This document shows positions 31,063 through 39,102 of a stretch of DNA of 64,000 nucleotides, piece by piece. The stretch spans positions 186,001 through 250,000 of the forward strand of contig NZ_QAJP01000002.1 of assembly GCF_003852535.1 (NCBI RefSeq), written 5' to 3'. The notes below the pieces were generated by a model. It saw only the letters and a program-made list of their open reading frames with translations. It was not told the origin of the DNA and ran no database searches. The translations under genes and the position numbers were made by a program. The stretch comes from Herminiimonas sp. KBW02. Lineage in GTDB: Bacteria; Pseudomonadota; Gammaproteobacteria; Burkholderiales; Burkholderiaceae_D. The number at the start of each line of letters is the position of its first letter. The first letter of the stretch is position 1.

Positions 31063-32748
31063 ATGTTCAGGAACAAAAGTTTTCCCCTATGGTTGCGACG
31101 TAGTGCCCTGTTATTGATCGCCATTGCGTTTGGCAGCGGATTGGCATATCTCACTGCACAGCTGGCAAGTGATACCTTGCCCCTGCCCTGGCTACTCCTG
31201 ATTGCAACGCTATTGAGCACCATCATGCTGGAGCTCACACGTCAACGGGGTGGTGGCAAGCACGTCGATTTTGGCAACAAGGTCGGCGGTGAAATCGATC
31301 ACATCATGATAGGTGCAGCCGAAACTTCGTTCTTCGTCGACTCCATCAAAAATAAAATCGCGCAAGACGTACAGACAGCGAACGGCATCGTTGCGGGTTC
31401 TGAGCAAAACGCCAGCACCACCGAGCAAATCGCAGCGAATGCCGAACGCGCATCCAGCATCGCAGCTGAAGTACGTACTGAGAGCGTAGCCGGACGCAAG
31501 GAAGTCAATCAGGGCCTGGAGCAAATCAGCAAGGCCCGTGACGATGCGCAGACTGCTTCAGAAATGATGCGCGTACTGCAGGAAAAATCACGTCGTATCC
31601 ATGGCATCACCGAAGTCATCAGCGAAATCGCTGCCCGCACCAACCTGCTCGCATTGAATGCCGCTATCGAAGCTGCACGTGCCGGCGAACATGGTCGCGG
31701 CTTTGCGGTAGTTGCAGGTGAAGTCCGACAACTGGCGCAGCGCACCAAAGAAGCCACCGATGATATCGGCTCGATGGTGACAGCCATTAACGTGGAGGCA
31801 GAGCGTGCCGCCGGCGGCATGCTGGCACTCAGCACCAAAGTCATGGATGCATCGAAAAACGTAGAACGTGTGCATGAATTCCTGAGCAATATAGAACGCG
31901 CCGCCAGCACCTCGGAAGAAGAGATACAGCAAATCGCGCACGCCTCACGCGAACATGTAGAGACCACACACAAGATCGCCGCTGCCATACTCAAGATACG
32001 TGACGGCATGCTGGAAACGGATACCGAGCTGCCACGCGTTGCTGCTTCGGCGATGGCTTTATCGGAACGCGCTGAAATCGTCTACGATGCGATCGCCGAA
32101 AACGGTGCCGCCACCCAGCACGACCAGATCCGCATCGTCGCCAGCAACGCGGCACAGCAGATAGGCAAACTCTTCGAACAGGCAATCGCAAACGGCCGCA
32201 TCACCGAAGCCGCCCTGTTTGACCGTCAGTACCGCCCCTTACCGAATACATCACCGCCCAAACACAGCACGCAATTCGACGCCTTCACTGATCGTGTGTT
32301 ACCTGAGATACAGGAGCCGATACTGGATGCGATGCCGCAACTGGCGTATGCCGGTGCAGTCGATGACAATGGTTACTTCCCTACTCATAACAAGAAATTC
32401 TCCAGGCCTCTGACCGGCGACTACGATACCGACCTGGTGAATAACCGCACCAAACGCATCTTCACAGATCGCACCGGCAAACGCTGCGGCTCGAATACCA
32501 AACCATTCTTATTGCAGACCTATAAGCGCGATACCGGCGAAGTCATGCACGATTTGTCCGTACCGATTTACGTACACGGCAAACATTGGGGCGGCTTCCG
32601 TATAGGCTACCGATCAAGCTCGGCACAGGTGGCTCCGGCCGCACAAACACGTGCGCCATTGGCGGTCAGCCAGGCAGCATCACGAACGACTAACCTGACC
32701 GCAGGTACGCCTGCAACAATGACGCGTGTATCGACAAAATTATCCTGA
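31063..32748 (+). CDS. Methyl-accepting chemotaxis protein with C-terminal sensor
   Basis: This is a 561-residue chemoreceptor. Two hydrophobic segments (about 9-30 and 38-56) with only a short loop between them leave no periplasmic ligand domain. The signalling hairpin tip is [19 protein letters not shown] at about 191-209. Past the signalling domain, about residues 385-535 form a separate globular region with [39 protein letters not shown] and VYGKHWG-type [13 protein letters not shown], resembling Cache/PAS-like sensors. So it probably senses a cytoplasmic signal. The start is chosen for GGAGA seven bases upstream. Confidence 0.9.
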   Translation: MFRNKSFPLWLRRSALLLIAIAFGSGLAYLTAQLASDTLPLPWLLLIATLLSTIMLELTRQRGGGKHVDFGNKVGGEIDHIMIGAAETSFFVDSIKNKIAQDVQTANGIVAGSEQNASTTEQIAANAERASSIAAEVRTESVAGRKEVNQGLEQISKARDDAQTASEMMRVLQEKSRRIHGITEVISEIAARTNLLALNAAIEAARAGEHGRGFAVVAGEVRQLAQRTKEATDDIGSMVTAINVEAERAAGGMLALSTKVMDASKNVERVHEFLSNIERAASTSEEEIQQIAHASREHVETTHKIAAAILKIRDGMLETDTELPRVAASAMALSERAEIVYDAIAENGAATQHDQIRIVASNAAQQIGKLFEQAIANGRITEAALFDRQYRPLPNTSPPKHSTQFDAFTDRVLPEIQEPILDAMPQLAYAGAVDDNGYFPTHNKKFSRPLTGDYDTDLVNNRTKRIFTDRTGKRCGSNTKPFLLQTYKRDTGEVMHDLSVPIYVHGKHWGGFRIGYRSSSAQVAPAAQTRAPLAVSQAASRTTNLTAGTPATMTRVSTKLS

Positions 32749-32808
32749 GCACCGATTTGCAGTGCATGAACTTTCAGATGCATAGATGGCGAAAACACAT
32801 CACGGCTC

Positions 32809-32817
32809 TGGTATAAT
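32809..32817 (+). promoter_or_regulatory. Extended -10 promoter of tRNA-Pro
   Basis: TGG followed directly by TATAAT (32812-32817) lies 11 bases before the tRNA. No good -35 box is seen, as expected for an extended -10 promoter. Confidence 0.6.
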
Positions 32818-32828
32818 TTTTCGCTCGT

Positions 32829-32905
32829 CGGGGCGTAGCGCAGCCTGGTAGCGTACTTGCATGGGGTGCAAGGGGTCGTGTGTTCGAATCACACCGTCCC
32901 GACCA
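32829..32905 (+). tRNA. tRNA-Pro (anticodon GGG)
   Basis: This 77-base gene folds into a full cloverleaf. The acceptor arms CGGGGCG (32829-32835) and CGTCCCG (32895-32901) pair with one G-U. The anticodon stem CTTGC/GCAAG encloses ATGGGGT, which gives anticodon GGG. The T arm holds the normal GTTCGAATC loop, and ACCA is encoded at the 3' end. Phage sequence begins directly downstream, so the 3' end of this gene is the likely attachment site. Confidence 0.97.
32880..32905. other. Probable left attachment site (tRNA-Pro 3' end)
   Basis: Host sequence ends with an intact tRNA and phage genes begin within 83 bases. Integrases commonly recombine in the T-arm and 3' end of tRNA genes and restore the gene. 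The matching copy would be past the right window edge, so exact limits cannot be set. Confidence 0.5.
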
Positions 32906-32987
32906 ATAGAATCAATAACTTACGTCACGTCCTGTGCGTATGTACAGCGCTGGATATTAGACAAAATATAATATCGAGGTCCAGCGA

Positions 32988-33287
32988 ATGCCCTTCAAGC
33001 CACCTCTCACACTTGAACAAATTCGGGACATTCAGGATCGCAATCGCGATAACCCTGATGTCTTGGCACTGCTGTGGGAGATTCGGCGGCTATTCTCCAT
33101 CGTTGCCCGCGCTGATCAACTTGCCGAGTCATTGTCACCCCAAGGTGGAATTATTGACATGATCATAGACGCTTTGAAGGAACAGATTGCGAACGAACCT
33201 AGCCTGGAAAACCGTAGGAAGCTGACTGCAGACATTGATGCCGACCGCAAAGGCAGCGGCTACAAGCATCCCAGCGAAAAGGAGTAG
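32988..33287 (+). CDS. Small phage-edge protein, upstream of SRAP gene
   Basis: I do not recognise this 99-residue protein. It is soluble and charged (LTLEQIRDIQDRNRDNPDVLALLWEIRRL) and predicted mostly helical. It is first on the prophage left edge and its stop is two bases before the SRAP start, so both are probably one transcript. A TATAAT at 32967-32972 could be its -10 box, but no good -35 box is seen. Confidence 0.65.
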   Translation: MPFKPPLTLEQIRDIQDRNRDNPDVLALLWEIRRLFSIVARADQLAESLSPQGGIIDMIIDALKEQIANEPSLENRRKLTADIDADRKGSGYKHPSEKE

Positions 33288-33289
33288 CT

Positions 33290-33940
33290 ATGTGCGTCAC
33301 ATACACGCCGTCACGCCGCGAAGAACTAGCCGAGATATTCCGGTCGCCAGCACCAACAGATGCAACCTGGCCAGATCAAACCTGGCAGGACTATGACGCG
33401 CCGATTATTCGCTTTGATGAGCGTGGCGACCGCGAAACGATCATCGCGTCATACGGCATGATTCCGCAGAACCAGATTCACGGTACCGGCAAGAAATTCA
33501 GCACGATGAATGCCAGGTCGGAAACCATAGGCGAAAGGCGTAGTTACGCAAAGCCGTGGCGCGAAGGTCAACTGTGCCTGGTACCGATGACAGTGTTCTA
33601 CGAACCTAATTGGGAATCCGGCAAGCACGTGCGCTGGGGTATCGGGATGGCCGACGCGTCACCGTTTGCGGTCGCCGGATTATGGAGAGAATCGAAATCG
33701 CCTGAAGGCGAAACAGTGCATTCCTTCACGCAGTTGACCATCAATGCTGATGACCATCCGCTGATGAATCACTTTCACAAGCCAGGCGAGGAAAAGCGGT
33801 CACTCGTAATTGTGCCAGCGACTGATTGGGATGATTGGCTGTCATGCAGAAATCCGGAAATAGCGCGAACTTTCTTACGCCCGTTTCCTGCAAAAGCTAT
33901 GACGGCGGCACCGGTGCCGGATAAAACCCGTTCTCAATAG
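33290..33940 (+). CDS. SRAP domain protein (YedK/HMCES-like)
   Basis: SRAP proteins bind abasic sites in single-stranded DNA and form a covalent link through their N-terminal cysteine. The 216-residue protein begins MC, so cysteine 2 becomes the N-terminus. Conserved parts are STMNARSETI (74-76 NAR), LCLVPMTVFYEP with E105, AGLWRES, and NHFHKPGEE for the active-site histidine. The usual GFYEW is VFYEP here, a divergent form. AAGGAG precedes the start. The 3' end overlaps the convergent Rz gene by 44 bases. Confidence 0.88.
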   Translation: MCVTYTPSRREELAEIFRSPAPTDATWPDQTWQDYDAPIIRFDERGDRETIIASYGMIPQNQIHGTGKKFSTMNARSETIGERRSYAKPWREGQLCLVPMTVFYEPNWESGKHVRWGIGMADASPFAVAGLWRESKSPEGETVHSFTQLTINADDHPLMNHFHKPGEEKRSLVIVPATDWDDWLSCRNPEIARTFLRPFPAKAMTAAPVPDKTRSQ

Positions 33941-34388
33941 CCCAGTTCTGCAACCCGCGACAAATGGCCGTCACTCCGTCGGCTTCTTTGCGACGCTCCC
34001 GAAGTCTTCTTTCAATGTCTTCTGGAAGTGCAATGGTTCCGGCAACGGCACCATCAGATCTGCCGGTACCTGCGGCTTCGGCTTTTCCGGCAGCTTGGTT
34101 GCAGATTGCGGCAGGGAGTAGCACCCGGCCAGCAGGCTGATAAGCGCGAATAGCGCGCAATTCTTTTTGATAGTCATTGGACACCTTCAGGTTAGCCGCT
34201 TGCTGGCGGTCGAGTTCGATTGCAATGTCGGCTGCGCTGTCCTGCCAAGCCTTTAGGTCGGATGCCTGCCGCTCCACCAGGACGGCATTGGAGCCGTTGC
34301 GGTTACCAGCGTTATAAACGTACCAGTGCGAGCTGACCAACAGCAATACAAACACCAGTGCGGCGGTGAGTTTTCCAGATAGCGTCAT
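33897..34388 (-). CDS. Rz: Rz-like inner-membrane spanin
   Basis: This subunit spans the periplasm with Rz1 to disrupt the outer membrane at the end of lysis. The 163-residue protein has an N-terminal membrane anchor (LTAALVFVLLLVSSHWYVY) and a long helical periplasmic part (ASDLKAWQDSAADIAIELDRQQAAN). The ATG at 34388 overlaps the endolysin stop by four bases; a GTG at 34403 is less likely. The gene contains Rz1 in another frame. Confidence 0.85.
   Translation of the reverse strand: MTLSGKLTAALVFVLLLVSSHWYVYNAGNRNGSNAVLVERQASDLKAWQDSAADIAIELDRQQAANLKVSNDYQKELRAIRAYQPAGRVLLPAAICNQAAGKAEAAGTGRSDGAVAGTIALPEDIERRLRERRKEADGVTAICRGLQNWAIENGFYPAPVPPS
33971..34177 (-). CDS. Rz1: Rz1-like outer-membrane lipoprotein spanin, nested in Rz
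   Basis: The 68-residue product has a signal peptide with lipobox LLAGC and a proline-rich mature part (EKPKPQVPADLMVPLPEP). It lies wholly inside the Rz gene in a different frame, the classical lambda arrangement. Both features together make the call firm. Confidence 0.88.
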   Translation of the reverse strand: MTIKKNCALFALISLLAGCYSLPQSATKLPEKPKPQVPADLMVPLPEPLHFQKTLKEDFGSVAKKPTE

Positions 34389-34915
34389 ATAGAATCCAAG
34401 CACATGACGCGTTCAGCCTTGCGGCGATTGAATAAACCGTTAACGAACTGGCCACCTGCATTACTCCAATTCGGCTGACCGTTAGGCTTGTACGCCAGAA
34501 GGTTGCAGCCTGCCGTTACTTGCCCGGCATTGATCGATCTAACCGCAGCTGACCCGCAAGCGCCCTCTTTCCCCACGTTGATAGCAAACATGGTGAGGCC
34601 GACTAAGCGTGTGGGCGTCAGATACTTCCATTCTGTGCAAGCAAGCACTGCATAGCCGTAGTCGAGAATGGTGGTTTTGTTGACCTCTTTGCACTGGTCA
34701 CTGGTAAGCTTCGTTCCGACGACCGCTTTTCTGTCGGTAGCACCGGCGCAGTATGTCGGTAGGCCACCAGCAAGATTGTCCGCGTAGACTGCAAGGACGT
34801 TTCCCTCAAAGCGTTCAAGAGTCGCTATAGCAAATGGACCGGTAAGTGCGGCAATGAAAGCTGCAGGAATGGCACCCTTGCGCAACAGGCCAACAGGAAC
34901 ACGAACGTTATTCAT
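34385..34915 (-). CDS. Endolysin, GH24 lysozyme with SAR-like N-terminus
   Basis: This is a muramidase of 176 residues. Residues 14-32 (AIPAAFIAALTGPFAIATL) form a weak, Ala/Gly-rich hydrophobic segment, as in signal-anchor-release endolysins such as those of phages 21 and P1. The catalytic acids follow as E37 and D46, then T54. The E to D spacing (8) is canonical, but D to T is seven residues rather than five. Several cysteines may control activation. The start overlaps the holin stop region by eight bases. Confidence 0.88.
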   Translation of the reverse strand: MNNVRVPVGLLRKGAIPAAFIAALTGPFAIATLERFEGNVLAVYADNLAGGLPTYCAGATDRKAVVGTKLTSDQCKEVNKTTILDYGYAVLACTEWKYLTPTRLVGLTMFAINVGKEGACGSAAVRSINAGQVTAGCNLLAYKPNGQPNWSNAGGQFVNGLFNRRKAERVMCLDSI

Positions 34916-35141
34916 CTTCTGTGTCGTCCCGTCTGCGCAGCTTCGGCTTTACCCAACCCCAGCGCACGAATAAGTCTCGCCAGAATCGCTTATAAAACCA
35001 TTCGCCTATCAGCAAGATGGAATAGAAGGCTGCCGCGATAGCAGCTACATCGCTCCATGATGTAACGCCAAAGGCAATCCAGACCGATACGACTTTGGAC
35101 ACAGGGGCAGATACACTGCTGCTCAATGGCTCGTTCATCAT
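34908..35141 (-). CDS. Putative holin
   Basis: This is a 77-residue protein with one clear membrane segment (about 30-50, WSDVAAIAAAFYSILLIGEWFY) and a strongly basic tail (KPKLRRRDD). Size, charge and place directly before the endolysin are those of a phage holin or pinholin, which fits an SAR endolysin. The start overlaps the previous stop by four bases. Confidence 0.75.
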   Translation of the reverse strand: MMNEPLSSSVSAPVSKVVSVWIAFGVTSWSDVAAIAAAFYSILLIGEWFYKRFWRDLFVRWGWVKPKLRRRDDTEDE

Positions 35142-35740
35142 TCGACAGTCTGTTCTATGGGAAAGGTAGGCAGTTCGGATTCGACTTCTGTCCAGGTTGG
35201 CTCTGGACGCTCACCAGCAAGGAATGCGTCGCGGATTTGTTCGGCTTTCTGCCACGTGCGCGCAGACCACAGGTGCAGCGCTGCACCGTCTGCCTGCCGG
35301 TACTCACCTGCGGGAAGGCTGGCCGCAGCGATCGCACTAGCAATGTTGTCGAAGCGCATTTCCCCGGCTTTTGTGTTCAGACGCACTTTTATGGCGTCGT
35401 CCATCACTTTGATCTTCGCTGCAATGACTTCTTCTGCGGAAGGTAACGGAGGCGAAATGCCGAGATTTGGTGCAGGCTGGCCGATTTCTACAATTTCAAT
35501 CGCTTCGCCGGTAGTCTGGTCGTAGAAAATATGACCACGGAAGTCTGCAATAATTGACCAAGCTGTGTTTTCAACGTTTCGCTGTGCAGCTTCGTTTTCC
35601 TGCGTTGCTGGCGGCTGATCTGGACACGAATTTACCGGTTCGATAAAAAAGCCCGCTTCTTCGGGCGATTCTTGAGCCTCGTAGGGATGCGTAAAAACTC
35701 TATCGACATCATCAAAGAGATAAACAATCTTGGTTTCCAT
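35138..35740 (-). CDS. Putative tail fibre assembly protein
   Basis: The 200-residue protein follows the tail fibre gene by nine bases. The C-terminal half (AAKIKVMDDAIKVRLNTKAGE ... YRQADGAALHLWSARTWQKAEQI) resembles the chaperone-like tail fibre assembly proteins that end in a Trp-rich helical segment. The N-terminal part is not recognised. The assignment rests on position plus this weak resemblance. Confidence 0.55.
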   Translation of the reverse strand: METKIVYLFDDVDRVFTHPYEAQESPEEAGFFIEPVNSCPDQPPATQENEAAQRNVENTAWSIIADFRGHIFYDQTTGEAIEIVEIGQPAPNLGISPPLPSAEEVIAAKIKVMDDAIKVRLNTKAGEMRFDNIASAIAAASLPAGEYRQADGAALHLWSARTWQKAEQIRDAFLAGERPEPTWTEVESELPTFPIEQTVE

Positions 35741-35749
35741 TGCTCTGCC

Positions 35750-37111
35750 TTATAGGTACTGAATACATTTTGTTACGCGCATGCCAGCCGCTAAGTTGGC
35801 TGGCCCACCTGTACTGCCAGTAACGCTAATTAGGGAACCTCGACCGGTACCATCCTGATCTGGAGAACTACCACCACGGATTTGTGCCGGATGGGTATGG
35901 GCGATGACCTCACCCACAGTTGCAGTACCAAGATTTGCAGACGCCTGCACAAACGTGTATCCGACAGGGCAATAGGGCATCCCAAATGTGGACACCCCAT
36001 CACCAACACCCCAAGGAGCAATAACTATCGCCACACCAGCAGCCGTCGCATTTGCATTAAGCGATAGAGTGATGGTATTAGCGGTCTTACCAGTAACCGT
36101 GGTGCCAGCCTGAATGCCTGGACCACTAATTGGGTAGCCAATCTCTACACCTACAGTCGAGCCAACAGCTGTTAAGGTGTTATTTGCATTTGTCGTTGAC
36201 CCGGTAGTCTGAATCGTTATCGCGTTGAACAATGTGGGGTAAGCAGACCGAGATATATTGGAAGCAGAAACTGGCACGATTAGCGATCCTGTAGGGGCGC
36301 GGGGGCTAGCCGTATCAAACAAATCGCCCGGCTTTCTTCCAGAAAGTGCAATCGCGCGTTGTACAAACTTTGCGTTCGCGGCTTTTGTCGTTGCATCGCC
36401 GTCAGCTAGATCAGGAACAATAGGCGACGCCGTATGCGTTTTAACACCCTGAATCGTTTCATCGCCCGACTTGTGAACTAAATCGGCCGGGTCTATCGAC
36501 GCGGCCGCTGCGACTGCAGCTTGAGCAGCCTGCTCTGCGGCCAACCGATCTGTGTTAGCTTGTCCCGCGCTGGATGCTGATGCATTCTGTGAATCTAAAG
36601 CTGCTTGGGCACTGGCAGCTGCGGCGGCAGCAATTTCATCTGGATCTAGGTCGCTGTAAATTAATGCTGTTCCGGTTGCGTTCCATTTCACAGCACGACC
36701 AGCAACAGGTGTAGGCAGGGTTACATCTATACCGCTAACCGATAATGGCAGTTGAAACGAGCGCACAACCTTCGTTTGCAGTTCCTGCGCCGCCATCCAT
36801 AGCCGTTCGATATCGCGATTCACGACCACCGACGGCAACGCACCTTGATACTGGTACTCAATCGACCTGGAAAAGGCGACAGCACGGTAAAGCAGGATTG
36901 CTGTGCCAGTGGCTGGAGCAACGGTAAAAATCACGTCGCCGGTGTCATTCCCAATTCCAGTAATGCTGTAGTCGACATTCAAGGTTTTGACCACGCCATC
37001 CACCTCGACCACCAAGTCAGACGCAAGAAATATCTTGAAATCGTATAGGAACGAAGTCGTCACACCGTTGCCGGTATGCTGGGAAATCGGGACGTTATTG
37101 TTTAGCGACAT
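35750..37111 (-). CDS. Tail fibre protein with T7-type N-terminal domain
   Basis: This is the 453-residue receptor-binding fibre. The first 120 residues (YDFKIFLASDLVVEVDGVVKTL, then NRDIERLWMAAQELQTKV) match the N-terminal tail-attachment domain of T7 gp17-like fibres. An Ala-rich coiled section (about 180-230) and a beta-rich repeat region follow (TITLSLNANATAAGVAIVIAP). The end FGMPYCPVGYTFVQA / GEVIAHTHPAQIRGG / GMRVTKCIQYL resembles collar-type fibre tips. No variable-repeat signature was seen. Confidence 0.85.
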   Translation of the reverse strand: MSLNNNVPISQHTGNGVTTSFLYDFKIFLASDLVVEVDGVVKTLNVDYSITGIGNDTGDVIFTVAPATGTAILLYRAVAFSRSIEYQYQGALPSVVVNRDIERLWMAAQELQTKVVRSFQLPLSVSGIDVTLPTPVAGRAVKWNATGTALIYSDLDPDEIAAAAAASAQAALDSQNASASSAGQANTDRLAAEQAAQAAVAAAASIDPADLVHKSGDETIQGVKTHTASPIVPDLADGDATTKAANAKFVQRAIALSGRKPGDLFDTASPRAPTGSLIVPVSASNISRSAYPTLFNAITIQTTGSTTNANNTLTAVGSTVGVEIGYPISGPGIQAGTTVTGKTANTITLSLNANATAAGVAIVIAPWGVGDGVSTFGMPYCPVGYTFVQASANLGTATVGEVIAHTHPAQIRGGSSPDQDGTGRGSLISVTGSTGGPANLAAGMRVTKCIQYL

Positions 37112-37120
37112 GGCGGCATC

Positions 37121-38725
37121 TCAACTGTGTTCGACGATTACGTCGTGTACGCCGGAATTTGGCCTCCAATTGTCACGCCTTTGATCTGTCGGAATCCCGA
37201 CGAAATTGCCTATCCGAACCGGTGTTTGTTTGATGGCGCGTGCTGTAACGTCAATAAAATCGTCTGGCTGATCTTTTTTAACTGGGTTGAAATCACGCAT
37301 TTGCGCATAGGCTGGACTATCGAAGACACTCACGTGTGCCCATAAAAAGCGATTCGATAGTGGTGCATCAAAGCCATCCAAGATGTCGGTATTCTTGTTT
37401 GTGCTGACGTGATCCTCAATAACACTGCAGCCTAAGCCAGCGAGGTGCTTGCGCAGGATAGGCGGGACAAAGCCGCCTGGTCCGTTGGTTTCAACTGTGA
37501 CGCTAGGTATGTGGTAGTCAAGAACCAACTTCCTAACCTGCTTGCATTGATCATCCAGTTCACCGGTAAGGCCAATCGCAAATTGCCAATACAAGCGGCC
37601 ACGGTGATCGGTAAGGATTAATGTGAACGCTGAAGCGTCAGATTTGGCCTTCCCAAGCGCACAATCCCACCGACATACTGATCCAACAATTTGAACCTGA
37701 CCGAGCAGCATGACTACCTGTCGATTTACCGCTTTGACAATTGGCTTCAGGCCATAGGCGATCATGCGCTCAGGATCCAGACGCACGTCGGTGATTGGCT
37801 TGGCTTCAAGCTGATATTGAGAGTCCCAGGCATTCAAGGTGAGTGTCTCCTTCCGTCGCTGCGCGATGTCCGCGCGCGTGAATCGTTCAGGCCAGGCACA
37901 GCCACTACAGATATCTAACGTCATGCCTGGGGGTGACGCAAAAACGATCTCGTTACCTTCTATCTGGTAATCGCCACCTTCCTCAAGAAGTCGAGCAGGC
38001 GCATTGATTCCAAGCAGCACATAGATTCCGTCTTCCGTCGGCTTGAAATTAAAGCGATACCGTGTGTGTTTTGTCGTTTCTTTGTAACGAACGACGTATT
38101 CGAAAAGCGGGATTTTCAGCACATCAGCGCCGGCCGCAATGCGTTCCGGATAAATTGATTCGTGGTGGTGAGGAGTACCGATGTATGTCTTTTGAGAACC
38201 AGGAACGGCCAAGTGAGTCGATTCAGAAATGCGATCACGCAGCTTTTTCCGCGCTTCAATCGTTTCAATGTTGCCAGGCACTTCCACGTCATCGAAATCA
38301 ACGCTATCGGCACGTGCAGCTGTAACGTTCGATTCCACCCCAGTTGCACGCATACTGGCGTTACGTGCATCGCGCGCGCCCGTCACCCAGAATCGCTTGC
38401 GCCCTGGCTTAGTCGGCAGCATGCCGCCGCACAAAGGATGATTCCGCAATACATTGATGACGTCTGCTGTAAGCATTTCAGCCGTGGGGCCGTCAGCAGA
38501 CCAAACCAAGGACCTTAGCTGCCGGTTGGAATAAAGACGCCATGCCTTGTACACCGCGTAGATCGTCGATTTTGCTGCTCCCCGGAATACCAAAAGAACG
38601 CGCTCGGGAGAAAGACAGGACTCCATCCAGACACATATCCGCACATGCAGCAGGGGGACTTCCCAGCCTTGGTACTTGGCCCACATCAGAAAGAAGGCCA
38701 GAAAGGAGATTTTGCGATCGCTCAT
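37121..38725 (-). CDS. Terminase large subunit
   Basis: This is the DNA-packaging motor ATPase/nuclease of 534 residues. Walker A is RGAAKST at 48-54 and Walker B VDFDDVE at 142-148, as in T7 gp19-type terminases. The nuclease domain follows from about residue 350, starting RWDCALGKAKSDASAF with D residues for metal binding. It stands after the internal virion protein genes and before the tail fibre, near the end of the late operon as in T7. Confidence 0.9.
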   Translation of the reverse strand: MSDRKISFLAFFLMWAKYQGWEVPLLHVRICVWMESCLSPERVLLVFRGAAKSTIYAVYKAWRLYSNRQLRSLVWSADGPTAEMLTADVINVLRNHPLCGGMLPTKPGRKRFWVTGARDARNASMRATGVESNVTAARADSVDFDDVEVPGNIETIEARKKLRDRISESTHLAVPGSQKTYIGTPHHHESIYPERIAAGADVLKIPLFEYVVRYKETTKHTRYRFNFKPTEDGIYVLLGINAPARLLEEGGDYQIEGNEIVFASPPGMTLDICSGCAWPERFTRADIAQRRKETLTLNAWDSQYQLEAKPITDVRLDPERMIAYGLKPIVKAVNRQVVMLLGQVQIVGSVCRWDCALGKAKSDASAFTLILTDHRGRLYWQFAIGLTGELDDQCKQVRKLVLDYHIPSVTVETNGPGGFVPPILRKHLAGLGCSVIEDHVSTNKNTDILDGFDAPLSNRFLWAHVSVFDSPAYAQMRDFNPVKKDQPDDFIDVTARAIKQTPVRIGNFVGIPTDQRRDNWRPNSGVHDVIVEHS

Positions 38726-38727
38726 AT

Positions 38728-39102
38728 CTAGGTTTTAGCCGCGCCCTTTTTGTTCAGTCTTGCCATCAGCTTCTTCGCTTCCTTCTCGGCAGCGGCTATA
38801 TCGTCATCCAGGGAATCTTCGTTCTCGTCCAGTTCCTGCCCTTCCACGGCGCCCGTCAAAGGTGGCGCCCCATCAGCGGTCCGGCGTTGAATGACGCCAA
38901 TCAATGATGTTGTGCGGATCAGGACCGTCAAGGTAGCGGCCGCGTTCTTCTTGTCGTAGTAGCGGTCACCGCGCGTTGTTTTATCCATCTTCGACGGTTC
39001 AATTCCAGTGCCAGACCATTTGTCAGGGTCGGCTTCCGCAAGGAAAACATCGGTCAGCTTTTCAGTAAGTTCCTGAAGTTTTTCGTATTGGTCTTGTCTC
39101 AT
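38728..39102 (-). CDS. Putative terminase small subunit
   Basis: This is a 124-residue charged protein without a recognised domain. It is helical at the start (QYEKLQELTEKLTDVFLAEADPDKW) and has an acidic then basic tail (ENEDSLDDDIAAAEKEAKKL). The call rests on position directly before the large terminase gene, size and charge. Its ATG overlaps the stop of neither gene in the same frame, but overlaps the start region of the next gene by four bases. Confidence 0.55.
   Translation of the reverse strand: MRQDQYEKLQELTEKLTDVFLAEADPDKWSGTGIEPSKMDKTTRGDRYYDKKNAAATLTVLIRTTSLIGVIQRRTADGAPPLTGAVEGQELDENEDSLDDDIAAAEKEAKKLMARLNKKGAAKT

Noticed and set aside
35750-37111. Diversity-generating retroelement acting on the tail fibre
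   Set aside because: No reverse transcriptase gene and no template/variable repeat pair were seen in the window, and the fibre tip is collar-like rather than a C-type lectin.
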